A stretch of 49,166 bases of DNA, taken from positions 1-49,166 of the forward strand of contig CAIZMB010000051.1 of the NCBI GenBank assembly GCA_903933935.1, read 5' to 3'. Origin of the DNA: an uncultured Cytophagaceae bacterium. Lineage in GTDB: Bacteria > Bacteroidota > Bacteroidia > Cytophagales > Spirosomataceae. Below, in pieces: positions 27,126-35,907 of the stretch. The notes below the pieces were generated by a model. The model was not told the origin of the DNA, made no database searches, and saw only the letters and a list, made by a program, of their open reading frames with translations. Both the position numbers and the translations under genes were made by a program. Position 1 is the first letter of the stretch. Every line of letters starts with the position of its first letter.

Positions 27126-28649
27126 ATGAAAAAACTATCCTACCTACTAGTCCTCTTTTTAGTCAGTTTTACTTCTTGGTGTCAATCAATCCCAAGAAGT
27201 ACGCCAGAGGCAGAAGGAGTTTCATCATCAGCCATACAAAAATTCATCGAATCCTATAAAAAAGAGAAGCACGAACTACATTCCGTTATGATTTTACGTC
27301 ACGGAAAAGTGATCTCTGAAGCGTGGTGGAGCCCATATGCACCCGAATTAAAACATTCCATGTATTCCGTAAGTAAAAGTTGGACTTCCACAGCCGTAGG
27401 CTTTGCGGTCAGCGAAAACAAACTAAAAGTGACCGACAAAGTACTTTCGTTTTTTCCTGAATACGCCGATTTATCCTCCAATAATTTTCTTAAAGACCTG
27501 ACCATTAAGGATTTATTGACCATGTCGGTGGGACATAAAACAGAACCCCAGCGCAGTGTGATTGTCATGCAACCGGATTGGATTCGCGGGTTTTTAAAAA
27601 CCCCCATCGAATACGCTCCCGGAACAAAATTTTTGTATAATACATTGGCCACCTACATGCTATCAGCGATAGTTCAAAAGGCAACGGGACAATCTTTGAT
27701 CGATTATTTAGAACCTCGATTATTTAAACCCTTGGGCATTTCAGGTGTCGATTGGGAATATGATTCAAAAGGTATCAATACAGGCGGCTGGGGAATCCGT
27801 GTCAAAACGGAGGATATGGCTAAACTAGGGCTTACTTATTTGAATGGAGGGAAATACAATGGAAAACAAATCATCTCAAATGCTTGGGTGAAAGAAGCTA
27901 CTCAAAAACACATTGATCAAAATCCGGAAGCAAGCCAAGCCAAAAAAGACTCATCGGATTGGATTCAAGGATACGGGTATCAGTTTTGGCGTTGCCGAAA
28001 TGGTGCATTCAGAGCCGATGGAGCCTATGGCCAATATATCGTCATGATGCCTGAGCAAGATGCCGTCGTGGTTATTACTTCTGAATCCATGGATTTACAA
28101 GATGATTTAAATATGATTTGGCAGCATTTACTCCCTGCTTTGGGTCCATCTAAAATTCCTGCTAATCAGGCTGCCTACCAGTCTCTCAACCGTTTTTTGA
28201 AAACCAGGAAGCTTGATCCGACCCCAGCTAAAGAGTTGATTGGAAACGAAAGCCTCCTTGGTAAAAAGTTTATGCTGGAAAAGAACCCCTTAGAATTTAC
28301 CTCATTTAAAATAAATAAAACGGAAAAAGGCTTCGTTGCGGAAATTGGTACCAAAGACCAAAAAACACATCAAATACCTTTAGGATTAAATAAATGGGAA
28401 TTGAGTGAAAATCGAATGATAGGACCCTATTCGTTACGATCTGTGCCTGCTCATTTAGAAACTTTTGCTCCCTTTAAAGTGGCTGGAAATTATGTTTGGA
28501 AAGATGAAAATACGATAGAATTGACCATCAGATATATTGAAAGCCCTCATCATTGGAAAATTACGTATCAAGTGCAAGGAGATAAATTAAAATTGACGGC
28601 CATTAATTCCTATGCTCCAAAAGCAATAATTGATATAGCAGGAAATTAA
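27126..28649 (+). CDS. Exported serine hydrolase of the beta-lactamase class C/esterase family
   Basis: 507-residue extracytoplasmic hydrolase. A signal peptide (MKKLSYLLVLFLVSFTSWCQ) precedes the beta-lactamase fold. The nucleophile motif is S81-V-S-K84 (MYSVSKSWTS). The tyrosine motif is Y171-N-T in FLYNTLATYM, and the third element is probably DGAYGQYIVM near residue 295. After about residue 340 follows a beta-rich C-terminal extension seen in many family esterases and peptidases from Bacteroidota. Substrates in the family include esters, D-peptides and beta-lactams, and none can be chosen. It is transcribed divergently from the MFS-acs operon. Confidence 0.85.
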   Translation: MKKLSYLLVLFLVSFTSWCQSIPRSTPEAEGVSSSAIQKFIESYKKEKHELHSVMILRHGKVISEAWWSPYAPELKHSMYSVSKSWTSTAVGFAVSENKLKVTDKVLSFFPEYADLSSNNFLKDLTIKDLLTMSVGHKTEPQRSVIVMQPDWIRGFLKTPIEYAPGTKFLYNTLATYMLSAIVQKATGQSLIDYLEPRLFKPLGISGVDWEYDSKGINTGGWGIRVKTEDMAKLGLTYLNGGKYNGKQIISNAWVKEATQKHIDQNPEASQAKKDSSDWIQGYGYQFWRCRNGAFRADGAYGQYIVMMPEQDAVVVITSESMDLQDDLNMIWQHLLPALGPSKIPANQAAYQSLNRFLKTRKLDPTPAKELIGNESLLGKKFMLEKNPLEFTSFKINKTEKGFVAEIGTKDQKTHQIPLGLNKWELSENRMIGPYSLRSVPAHLETFAPFKVAGNYVWKDENTIELTIRYIESPHHWKITYQVQGDKLKLTAINSYAPKAIIDIAGN

Positions 28650-28744
28650 AATTTCGTCGCAAAAATTACCTTCAAGGGTAAAAATTCTCAAAAATTATTA
28701 TATCATTGTGGTACATTAAAATTTACAATAAAACCTATTTCAAT

Positions 28745-29755
28745 ATGTCAAATCAAAACAATCAATCTCGTCGTCAATTTTTGATCAACGGGTCATTAGC
28801 TTCCTTAGGAGTTTTATGGGCAAGCCAGGCAGCTGTTTCAAGTACATTATTTGCTGGAAAGCCAAATTCTAAATTTGGAGGTGTTCAAATTGGAGCCATT
28901 ACTTATTCATTCCGCAGTATGCCTGGTAGTGTTGATGATTTAATTAAATACTGTGTAGAATGTAACATTAGTGCAATTGAATTAATGGGTGACGCTCCTG
29001 AAGAATATGCGGGCAAACCAAAAAATACGATGGCTAGACCTAATTATGTTCCAGGTCAACCACGTCAGCAGATGACAGATGAACAAAGGGCAGCTATGGC
29101 AAAATACAATAAAGATGTAGCAGATTGGCGTTCAAATGTATCGATGGATAAGTTTGTTGAAGTCAGAAAAATGTTCAACAATGCTGGCATTTCTATATAC
29201 GCATTTAAGCCGAACGCTTTAGGTCCAAATAACTCCGATGCAGAGGTTGAATATGCGTTAAAAGCAGCAAAGGCTTTAGGAGCAAATTCGGTAACGATTG
29301 AATTACCTACCGATTTAAAACAATCTCAAAGATTAGGTGATTTAGCGTCCAAACATAAAGTTTACATCGGATATCATGCACATTTACAGGCAACAGATAC
29401 CGCTTGGGATGCAGCTTTAGCACAATCACCATATAATTCCTTGAACCTAGATTGCGGACACTACATTGCTGCAGGTGGTCCAAATACAACAGCTACCTTA
29501 TTAGCTTTAATCGAAGCAAAACATGACCGCATCACGAGCATGCACATTAAAGACCGCAAGAATAAAGAAAATGGCGGTCAAAATGTTGCTTGGGGTCAAG
29601 GAAATACGCCATTGAAAGATATCTTAGGATTATTAAAATCTAAAAAATATAAATTCCCAGCTTCGATCGAGTTAGAATATGATATTCCTGCTGGTTCTGA
29701 TGCAGTACAAGAGACTAAAAAATGTGTAGAATACGCGAAAGCGATTCTTTCATAA
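28745..29755 (+). CDS. Tat-exported sugar isomerase/epimerase-like TIM-barrel protein
   Basis: 336-residue protein. The Tat signal is SRRQFLINGSLASLGVLWAS at residues 8-27, and the TIM barrel of the xylose isomerase-like family follows (QIGAITYSFRSM, CNISAIELMGD, KVYIGYHAHLQ, LNLDCGHYIAAGG, ITSMHIKDRKN, SIELEYDIPAG). H, D and E residues in these strands form a probable metal site. I moved the start to the ATG at 28745, since the upstream 13 residues are unlike coding sequence for an export signal. Export of a keto-sugar isomerase in folded form implies that a sugar conversion takes place in the periplasm. It stands alone, closed by a hairpin. Confidence 0.85.
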   Translation: MSNQNNQSRRQFLINGSLASLGVLWASQAAVSSTLFAGKPNSKFGGVQIGAITYSFRSMPGSVDDLIKYCVECNISAIELMGDAPEEYAGKPKNTMARPNYVPGQPRQQMTDEQRAAMAKYNKDVADWRSNVSMDKFVEVRKMFNNAGISIYAFKPNALGPNNSDAEVEYALKAAKALGANSVTIELPTDLKQSQRLGDLASKHKVYIGYHAHLQATDTAWDAALAQSPYNSLNLDCGHYIAAGGPNTTATLLALIEAKHDRITSMHIKDRKNKENGGQNVAWGQGNTPLKDILGLLKSKKYKFPASIELEYDIPAGSDAVQETKKCVEYAKAILS

Positions 29756-29773
29756 ATTAAGAATCTACATATG

Positions 29774-29818
29774 AATCGCGTTGTTAATCGACAATTTTGA
29801 TTGGCAACGCGATTTTAT
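29774..29818 (+). terminator. Hairpin terminator after the Tat-exported isomerase
   Basis: AATCGCGTTG (29774-29783) pairs perfectly with CAACGCGATT (29805-29814). A further weaker inner stem is followed by TTTTATAT. It lies 19 nt after the upstream stop and only about 30 nt before the carboxylesterase start, leaving no space for a separate promoter in between. Confidence 0.8.
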
Positions 29819-29848
29819 ATAAGCCAAAAAATACATAAAAATAAAACC

Positions 29849-31492
29849 ATGAAGTCAAAATCTACTTTTTTCATCGTTCTGATAAGCTTTATAACTTTCG
29901 TCATGAATGCACAAGAAATCGCAAATCCATATGGATTAACAACCCAAGTAAAAACTAAATATGGTACGTTAGAAGGAACCTTCGATACTAGAACAAAAAT
30001 TGCCAGTTTCAAAGGTGTTCCCTTTGCGCTACCTCCCGTAGGAGCCTTAAGATGGAGAGAGCCGATGGATCCAAAACCCTGGAGTGGTGTTTTACAAGCT
30101 AAGAAATTCGGTCCAAAAGCCATTCAAGCTCCCTTATTTGGCGACATGGGTTTTCGGAGCAATGGAATGAGCGAGGATTGTTTATATCTAAACATTTGGT
30201 CACCTAATCCAAAATCGACTGCCAAACTACCTGTGTTAGTCTATTTTTATGGAGGTGGATTTATGGCCGGTGATGGTTCAGAGCCAAGATATGATGGAGA
30301 AGTAATCGCTCAAAAAGGAATTGTTACCGTCACGGTCAATTATCGATTGGGCTTATTAGGTTTCTTTTCTCATCCTGAGTTAACGAAAGAATCTCCACAT
30401 AAGGCCAGTGGAAATCAAGGTTTATTAGATCAATATGCTTCATTGAAATGGGTTAAAGAGAATATTGAAAATTTTGGTGGTGATCCAAACCGTGTAACCA
30501 TCGCCGGCGAATCAGCAGGGTCGATGTCAGTAAGTGCCCAAATGGCCTCTCCCCTTTCTAAAAACTTAATTCATGGCGCTGTTGGTGAAAGTGGAGCCTG
30601 GATCGGTTCAGGCTTAGGACCTGTCACGTTAAAAGATGCCGAAAAGGTAGGAGTTACTTTTGGCGAAAAAGCAGGTGCTAAATCTTTGAAAGAATTAAGG
30701 GATATCCCTACCTTAGATTTATACCAAAAAATGTTAGAACCAGGAATGCCACGTTTTTCAGCATGCATCGATGGATATTTTATTTCCAAAACCCTGCCCG
30801 AGATATTTGCCAACAAAGAGCAGGCGATGGTTCCATTGCTATTAGGCTGGAATTCAGAAGAGATGAATTATAAGTCCATGACGAAAGGACAGCCAATAAC
30901 TACAGAAAATTATGCAGCGGCTGTTAAAGACTTGTACAAAGAAAATGCAGACAAGATTTTAGCTCTTTATCCTGGTAAGTCGGCCGAGGAAGCTGAACAA
31001 TCAGCAACTGATTTAGCAGGTGACCGTTTCATCGGCTTCTCTACATGGAAGTGGTTTGATATGCATCGCAAAAACAGTCAAAATCCAGTTTACAGATATT
31101 ATTTTGCAAAGCCTAGACCTGAAATGATCGTAAAAGGTGTCCAAGCAGCTCTTGCGGGTGGCGTAGTGAAAGCGGATCCCAATGCGCCTAAACAAGCAGC
31201 ACCCAAAGGTGCTGTCCACTCAGCAGATATCGAATATTTTATGGGAAATCTATCGACCAATTTGACCTATGGTTGGACCCCTGATGACCATAAAACCTCA
31301 AAAGACATGCAAGATTATTTAGCTAATTTCATTAAAACTGGAAATCCTAACGGAGGCAAATTAGTTAATTGGCCTGCTTCAGGCCAAGAAGCGCAACCAG
31401 AATACATGATTCTAGATGCTAACCCTCGCGTAGTTAAAGGGACAAAAGATGCTCGATATGAATTATTAGATTCCATTATATTTAAAAAATAA
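29849..31492 (+). CDS. Exported type B carboxylesterase
   Basis: 547-residue alpha/beta hydrolase of the COesterase family (cholinesterase/para-nitrobenzyl esterase type), acting outside the cytoplasm. The signal peptide MKSKSTFFIVLISFITFVMNAQ argues for the ATG at 29849 rather than an in-frame codon 16 residues upstream. The oxyanion hole is YFYGGGFMAGDGSE. The nucleophile elbow is GESAGSMS (about residue 220), with the acid Glu in GWNSEEMNYKSM (about residue 341) and a catalytic His candidate in KGAVHSADIEYFMGN (about residue 457). It probably deacylates carbohydrate or aryl esters. It follows a hairpin closely, so it may depend on readthrough from the isomerase gene. Confidence 0.9.
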   Translation: MKSKSTFFIVLISFITFVMNAQEIANPYGLTTQVKTKYGTLEGTFDTRTKIASFKGVPFALPPVGALRWREPMDPKPWSGVLQAKKFGPKAIQAPLFGDMGFRSNGMSEDCLYLNIWSPNPKSTAKLPVLVYFYGGGFMAGDGSEPRYDGEVIAQKGIVTVTVNYRLGLLGFFSHPELTKESPHKASGNQGLLDQYASLKWVKENIENFGGDPNRVTIAGESAGSMSVSAQMASPLSKNLIHGAVGESGAWIGSGLGPVTLKDAEKVGVTFGEKAGAKSLKELRDIPTLDLYQKMLEPGMPRFSACIDGYFISKTLPEIFANKEQAMVPLLLGWNSEEMNYKSMTKGQPITTENYAAAVKDLYKENADKILALYPGKSAEEAEQSATDLAGDRFIGFSTWKWFDMHRKNSQNPVYRYYFAKPRPEMIVKGVQAALAGGVVKADPNAPKQAAPKGAVHSADIEYFMGNLSTNLTYGWTPDDHKTSKDMQDYLANFIKTGNPNGGKLVNWPASGQEAQPEYMILDANPRVVKGTKDARYELLDSIIFKK

Positions 31493-31513
31493 TTTTCGAA
31501 TCTGAGTAAAATT

Positions 31514-31541
31514 AAAGGCCGTTTTTCAAACGGCCTTTTTT
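31514..31541 (+). terminator. Intrinsic terminator after the carboxylesterase
   Basis: AAAGGCCGTTT (31514-31524) and AAACGGCCTTT (31528-31538) form an 11-bp stem with a 3-nt loop, followed by T residues. It lies 21 nt after the stop codon and may work on both strands because of the A tract on the other side. Confidence 0.93.
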
Positions 31542-31585
31542 CATGTATATAATTGATTATTTTTACCCGATCATTATAATTCAAT

Positions 31586-32635
31586 ATGTCAAACCCAATT
31601 ATCAAATCAGCATTACTATCCTATGGGATGTCTGGACGTGTATTCCATGCCCCTTTCATTGATTTACATCCAGGATTTTCTCTAGCAGGTGCCTGGGAAA
31701 GAAGCAACAAAAATATTGAAAAGGATTATCCTGGGGTTAAATCTTATGCAAGCATAGACGAAGTTTTATCAGATCCCTCGATCGATTTAGTCGTAGTTAA
31801 CACGCCCATTTACTCCCATTATGAATATGCATTAGCTGCATTAAATGCCGGGAAACACATCATAGTAGAAAAAGCGTTTACGACTAATTTACAAGAAGCC
31901 TTAGCTTTGGATGCATTAGCTAAATCAAAATCAAAACACATTTTTGTATACCAAAACAGGCGTTTAGATTCTGATTTCCTAACCGTAAAGAAAATAGTTG
32001 ATGCAGGCGTATTAGGCGAGTTGGTGGAAGTGGAGATCCGATACGATCGATTTAATGGAGCTCAATCACCCAAATTACACAAAGAAATCCCTGGACCTGG
32101 TGCAGGCATCGTGAAAGATTTAGGACCACACCTCATCGACCAAGCCATTTATTTATTTGGATCACCGGAAAAAATATTTGCTGACCTTAGAATGACGCGT
32201 CCTGAAACCCAAGTAGATGATTATTTTGAAATATTATTCTATTACCCGAAGCTCAGAGTGAGACTTAGAGGTGGGTATTATTTCAAAGAGCCTGTCCCAT
32301 CGTTCCAATTACATGGAAAAAAGGGAAGTTTTTTGAAAGTGAGGGCCGACAAACAAGAAACTGATTTACTGGCAGGATTAAAGCCTCAGGGGAATGATTG
32401 GGGTAAAGAAACAGAAAATGATTTTGGGATTTTGCACGTAGATGGACAGGAAAAAATTAGAATTCCCTCCGAAAAAGGAAACTTCATGTATTTCTATGAA
32501 AATGTATTTGACACCCTTCAGGGGAAAGCTGAACCATTTGTATCAGCCATGCAGGGAGCCCAATGTATGCAAGTAATCGATGCTGCTTTCGAAAGCGATG
32601 CTGAACAAAAAGTGATTCATTTACCTTCTTTATAA
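31586..32635 (+). CDS. Gfo/Idh/MocA-family oxidoreductase (YdgJ-like)
   Basis: 349-residue NAD(P)-dependent sugar or polyol dehydrogenase, cytosolic. The N-terminus reads ALLSYGMSGRVFHAPFI, the altered dinucleotide loop (G-x-S-G-x-x-F-H) found in the YdgJ/scyllo-inositol dehydrogenase branch. The EKP-type motif appears as VEKAFTTNLQEA, and VKDLGPHLIDQAIYLFG carries the active-site His-Asp pair. It differs clearly from the Gfo/Idh protein at 6.5 kb. The Crp/Fnr gene starts 6 nt after its stop, so the two are probably cotranscribed, though no functional link is evident. Confidence 0.88.
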   Translation: MSNPIIKSALLSYGMSGRVFHAPFIDLHPGFSLAGAWERSNKNIEKDYPGVKSYASIDEVLSDPSIDLVVVNTPIYSHYEYALAALNAGKHIIVEKAFTTNLQEALALDALAKSKSKHIFVYQNRRLDSDFLTVKKIVDAGVLGELVEVEIRYDRFNGAQSPKLHKEIPGPGAGIVKDLGPHLIDQAIYLFGSPEKIFADLRMTRPETQVDDYFEILFYYPKLRVRLRGGYYFKEPVPSFQLHGKKGSFLKVRADKQETDLLAGLKPQGNDWGKETENDFGILHVDGQEKIRIPSEKGNFMYFYENVFDTLQGKAEPFVSAMQGAQCMQVIDAAFESDAEQKVIHLPSL

Positions 32636-32641
32636 CCCAAT

Positions 32642-33277
32642 ATGGAAATTCATCCAATGCTTTTTACTCAATTCGAACCTGAATTATCCAAAAAAATTCA
32701 GCAAGTGGGCGTAGTCAGAAAATTCAAAACAGATGAATTCCTGATGAAGACGGGGCAGTCGATTCGTTCTGCAGTATTAGTGACCAAAGGCATCATAAAA
32801 GTATTCCGAGAGGATGATGAAGGAAATGAAATATTCATGTACAACCTACATCCTGGGGAAGCCTGCGCTATTTCGATGACTTGTGCGGCCCGACAAATCG
32901 CATCCCAAATTATGGCGAAAGCATTGATTGATACTGAAGTTATTGCCATTCCTGCCGAGTTAATGGATGAGTGGGGTTCAAAGTATAAATCTTGGTATCA
33001 ATTTGTATTAGAAACGTATCGATCTAGGTTTGAGGAATTATTGGATACCTTGGATCAAATTGCCTTTAGAAACTTAGATGAGCGTTTGCTTTGGTACCTA
33101 AAACAACATCAAAAAAGCTTAAAAACGAATGTCCTAAAGGCCTCATTTACCGAAATTGCCTATGAACTCAACTCGTCAAGAGAGGTTATTTCAAGGCTTA
33201 TCAAAAAATTAGCGGAGAAAGGACACATCAAAATGCATAAAAATCAAATTGAAATCATCGACTTAAAAGGACTGTGA
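32642..33277 (+). CDS. Crp/Fnr-family transcriptional regulator
   Basis: 211-residue DNA-binding regulator. Residues about 15-130 form the cyclic-nucleotide-binding-like sensor domain (VRKFKTDEFLMKTGQSIRSAVLVTKG, FMYNLHPGEACAISMTC). A long dimer helix and a winged-helix domain follow, with the recognition region FTEIAYELNSSREVISRLIKKL at about 165-186. Cysteines occur at C77 (EACAIS) and C83 (MTCAA), which could sense sulfur species or redox state, but this is speculation. A Crp-type site overlaps its own stop codon and precedes the sulfur operon, so the regulator most likely activates the genes next to it. Confidence 0.92.
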   Translation: MEIHPMLFTQFEPELSKKIQQVGVVRKFKTDEFLMKTGQSIRSAVLVTKGIIKVFREDDEGNEIFMYNLHPGEACAISMTCAARQIASQIMAKALIDTEVIAIPAELMDEWGSKYKSWYQFVLETYRSRFEELLDTLDQIAFRNLDERLLWYLKQHQKSLKTNVLKASFTEIAYELNSSREVISRLIKKLAEKGHIKMHKNQIEIIDLKGL

Positions 33278-33317
33278 TAAAAGTCACTAATTAGCATGGG
33301 AATTTGATCTAAATTTG
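33273..33317 (+). promoter_or_regulatory. Crp/Fnr-type operator plus promoter of the sulfur operon
   Basis: TGTGATAAAAGTCACT (33273-33288) fits the Crp consensus TGTGA-N6-TCACA except for the last base. A perfect -7 box TAAATTTG follows at 33310-33317, with no -33 element. The operator centre lies about 41 nt before the expected start site, the usual position for an activator touching RNA polymerase. The operator overlaps the stop codon of the Crp/Fnr gene. Confidence 0.7.
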
Positions 33318-33336
33318 TCCCAACAAAAAAAAGAAA

Positions 33337-34158
33337 ATGGAAATATTTGGCTATTTTGCCTCCTTACTCATCGGCTTATCCTTAGGTTTAATTGGCGGTG
33401 GCGGATCCATTTTAACAGTCCCTGTTTTAGTCTATCTGTTCGGCGTAAATCCAGTTTTAGCTACGGCCTATTCGTTATTTATCGTTGGCGCAAGTAGTCT
33501 AGTCGGCGCCTTCCCAAAATACAAACAAGGTTTAGTTAATTTAAAAACGGCTATCATCTTTGGGATTCCATCGATTCTATCCGTATTTGCTACGAGAAAA
33601 TTCATCGTTCCACTCATTCCAAATGAAGTATTTAGTTTTGGTGATTTCATCGTAACTAAATCCATTTTAATGATGGTCTTATTTGCCATTTTAATGGTAG
33701 CCGCATCCATCTCGATGATCCGAGGGAAATGCGAACAATGTGAAAAAGAAAAAGAAGGAAATTATATAGACGAAATTCAGGTATTCAACTATCCCTTGAT
33801 ACTTTTGGAAGGGGCTGTCGTAGGTATTTTAACTGGCTTAGTTGGCGCAGGGGGTGGATTTCTGATCATTCCAGCGCTTGTTATGCTGTCAAAACTATCC
33901 ATGAAGCAAGCCATTGGCACCTCTTTATTAATCATTGCCGCCAAATCATTAATTGGTTTCACTGGAGATTTAGGCCATCAAATCATTGATTGGAAATTAT
34001 TATTAACTGTCACGGGATTAGCCATTATAGGCATTTTCTTCGGAGACATTGTGAGTAAAAAAGTAGATGGGAACAAATTAAAAGTAGGTTTCGGCTGGTT
34101 TGTTTTGATTATGGGGGTTTATATCCTGGTCCAACAATTAGCATTTCCCATTAAATAA
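33337..34158 (+). CDS. TauE/SafE-family sulfite/sulfonate exporter
   Basis: 273-residue inner-membrane protein of the TauE/SafE (DUF81) family, about eight membrane helices. Both family repeats are visible: GLSLGLIGGGGSILTVPVLVYLFG at the start and GILTGLVGAGGGFLIIPALVMLSK in the second half. A short hydrophilic loop with two Cys residues (GKCEQCEKEKEG) separates the halves. Members export sulfite, sulfoacetate or similar anions. As first gene of the sulfur operon, it probably removes sulfite formed by the persulfide dioxygenase-like enzyme encoded 17 nt downstream. Confidence 0.88.
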   Translation: MEIFGYFASLLIGLSLGLIGGGGSILTVPVLVYLFGVNPVLATAYSLFIVGASSLVGAFPKYKQGLVNLKTAIIFGIPSILSVFATRKFIVPLIPNEVFSFGDFIVTKSILMMVLFAILMVAASISMIRGKCEQCEKEKEGNYIDEIQVFNYPLILLEGAVVGILTGLVGAGGGFLIIPALVMLSKLSMKQAIGTSLLIIAAKSLIGFTGDLGHQIIDWKLLLTVTGLAIIGIFFGDIVSKKVDGNKLKVGFGWFVLIMGVYILVQQLAFPIK

Positions 34159-34175
34159 TTTTAAAATTTAAAGCC

Positions 34176-35594
34176 ATGAAAGTAGAGCAAATTTACACAG
34201 GATGTTTAGCACAAGGTGCTTATTACATTGAGAACAATGGAGAAGCGGCCATTATTGACCCTCTACGTGAGGTTCAACCCTACATAGAAAAAGCTAAAAG
34301 AAATAATGCTAAAATCAAATATGTGTTTGAAACGCATTTTCATGCAGATTTTGTTTCAGGTCATTTAGATTTATCAGCAAAAACAGGGGCTCCGATTGTT
34401 TATGGGCCCAATGCTGCCTGTGGATTTGATTGTATTTCCGCTGAAGATGGACAAGAATTCCCTTTAGGAGAAGCTAAAATTCGTGTCGTTCATACCCCAG
34501 GTCATACGATGGAATCAACTTGCTTTTTACTAATCGATGAAGATGGGAAAGCCACAAGCTTATTCTCAGGGGACACCTTGTTTATTGGTGATGTAGGCCG
34601 ACCAGATTTAGCTCAAAAAGTATCCGCTGATTTAACAGAGGATATGTTAGCTGGATTTCTTTATGACTCATTACAAAATAAAATTATGCCTTTAGCAGAC
34701 GATATCATCGTATATCCAGCCCATGGAGCGGGTTCTGCTTGTGGTAAAAATATGAGTAAAGAGACTACGGATACCTTAGGAAATCAAAAGAAAACCAATT
34801 ATGCCTTGAACCCCGCGCTAAGCAGAGAACAATTCAAAAAAGAGGTATTAACTGGTTTAGTCGCACCACCAGCCTATTTTCCTTTAAACGTACTAATGAA
34901 TATTCAAGGGTATGATTCGATCGATAAGGTTTTGGAGCGAGGCCAACATGCCTTGTCACCTGCAGCTTTTGAAGCAGCGGCCAATGAAACATCTGCTTTG
35001 ATTTTAGATACCAGAAATGTCCAAACGTTTGCAGCAGGATTCGTACCCAATTCAATTAATATTGCCATAGATGGTTCTTTCGCACCATGGGTAGGCGCGA
35101 TGATTCCAGACATTAAGCAGGAAATATTACTAGTGACAGATGAAGGACGTGAAGAAGAAGTCATTACGCGATTGGCCAGAGTGGGCTACGATTTTACAAT
35201 TGGTTATTTAAAAGGCGGCATTACGGCTTGGAAGGATGCAGGAAAGGAGTTAGATCAAATCGAATCCATCTCTGTGGAGGAGACTTTGAATCGGGCCCAA
35301 TCAGGTGAAGGGGAAATCATTGATGTAAGAAAAAATAGCGAATACCTATCAGAGCATATTGTTGATGTGGAAAATGCACCCTTAGATTTCATTAATGACA
35401 GCATGCTCAAAATCAATAAGGACAAAACGTATTTTGTGCATTGTGCTAGTGGTTATCGATCGATGATATTTATTTCAACTTTAAGAGCAAGAGGCTACGA
35501 GAATTTAATTGATGTTCAAGGTGGATTTAAAGCGATTAAAGAATCTGAAAAATTCAAATTATCAGAATATGTTTGCCCGACGACTTTATTGTAG
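34176..35594 (+). CDS. ETHE1-type metallo-beta-lactamase fused to two rhodanese domains
   Basis: 472-residue cytosolic enzyme, probably a persulfide dioxygenase making sulfite from glutathione persulfide or a similar persulfide. The metallo-beta-lactamase part (1-230) has THFHADFVSGH, HTPGHTMEST, FSGDTLFIGDVGRPDL and YPAHGAGSACG. ETHE1 usually reads HxHADH, so Phe replaces the last His. The first rhodanese domain (about 270-360) lacks the active-site Cys (VTDEGREEE). The second (about 370-465) keeps it in HCASGYRS. The arrangement suggests sulfur transfer from the active rhodanese to the iron site. It is the second gene of the Crp/Fnr-linked operon. Confidence 0.9.
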   Translation: MKVEQIYTGCLAQGAYYIENNGEAAIIDPLREVQPYIEKAKRNNAKIKYVFETHFHADFVSGHLDLSAKTGAPIVYGPNAACGFDCISAEDGQEFPLGEAKIRVVHTPGHTMESTCFLLIDEDGKATSLFSGDTLFIGDVGRPDLAQKVSADLTEDMLAGFLYDSLQNKIMPLADDIIVYPAHGAGSACGKNMSKETTDTLGNQKKTNYALNPALSREQFKKEVLTGLVAPPAYFPLNVLMNIQGYDSIDKVLERGQHALSPAAFEAAANETSALILDTRNVQTFAAGFVPNSINIAIDGSFAPWVGAMIPDIKQEILLVTDEGREEEVITRLARVGYDFTIGYLKGGITAWKDAGKELDQIESISVEETLNRAQSGEGEIIDVRKNSEYLSEHIVDVENAPLDFINDSMLKINKDKTYFVHCASGYRSMIFISTLRARGYENLIDVQGGFKAIKESEKFKLSEYVCPTTLL

Positions 35595-35655
35595 ATCTTT
35601 CAACATATCAACTTTCAATAAAGGAACATTAATTTTTCAAATAAATAACAAGCTT

Positions 35656-35907
35656 ATGCTCGCTAACATCACACAAAATTGGGGATTAATGCGCGTTATT
35701 CGACTCGTTTTAGGCGGATATGCCATGATCGAAGCGGTAAAGGCGCATGAATTATTCATGGGCATGTTGGGACTTTTGATAGCCGGCATGGCCCTATTTA
35801 ATATGGGCTGTGGCGCACAAGGCTGTGGCGTTCCAATGGTAAAAAATACAAAAACCAAAGACCAAAATCAGGATGATGTAGAATATGAAGAAGTTCATTC
35901 TAAGTAA
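35656..35907 (+). CDS. YgaP-like DUF2892 membrane protein
   Basis: 83-residue protein with two membrane segments (MRVIRLVLGGYAMIEAV and FMGMLGLLIAGMALFNMG) and a Cys-rich turn (MGCGAQGCGVP). The tail is charged. It matches the DUF2892 membrane domain that in E. coli YgaP is fused to a rhodanese. I chose the ATG at 35656, since the reading frame above it only overlaps the end of the rhodanese gene. The two Cys residues at the membrane face could take part in sulfane sulfur transfer. The next small gene overlaps its last 23 bases. Confidence 0.85.
   Translation: MLANITQNWGLMRVIRLVLGGYAMIEAVKAHELFMGMLGLLIAGMALFNMGCGAQGCGVPMVKNTKTKDQNQDDVEYEEVHSK

Noticed and set aside
32642-33277. A Crp/Fnr regulator with an iron-sulfur cluster (true FNR)
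   Set aside because: The N-terminus lacks the cluster of Cys residues of FNR. The few Cys residues are spaced unlike a cluster site, so oxygen sensing by a [4Fe-4S] centre cannot be claimed.
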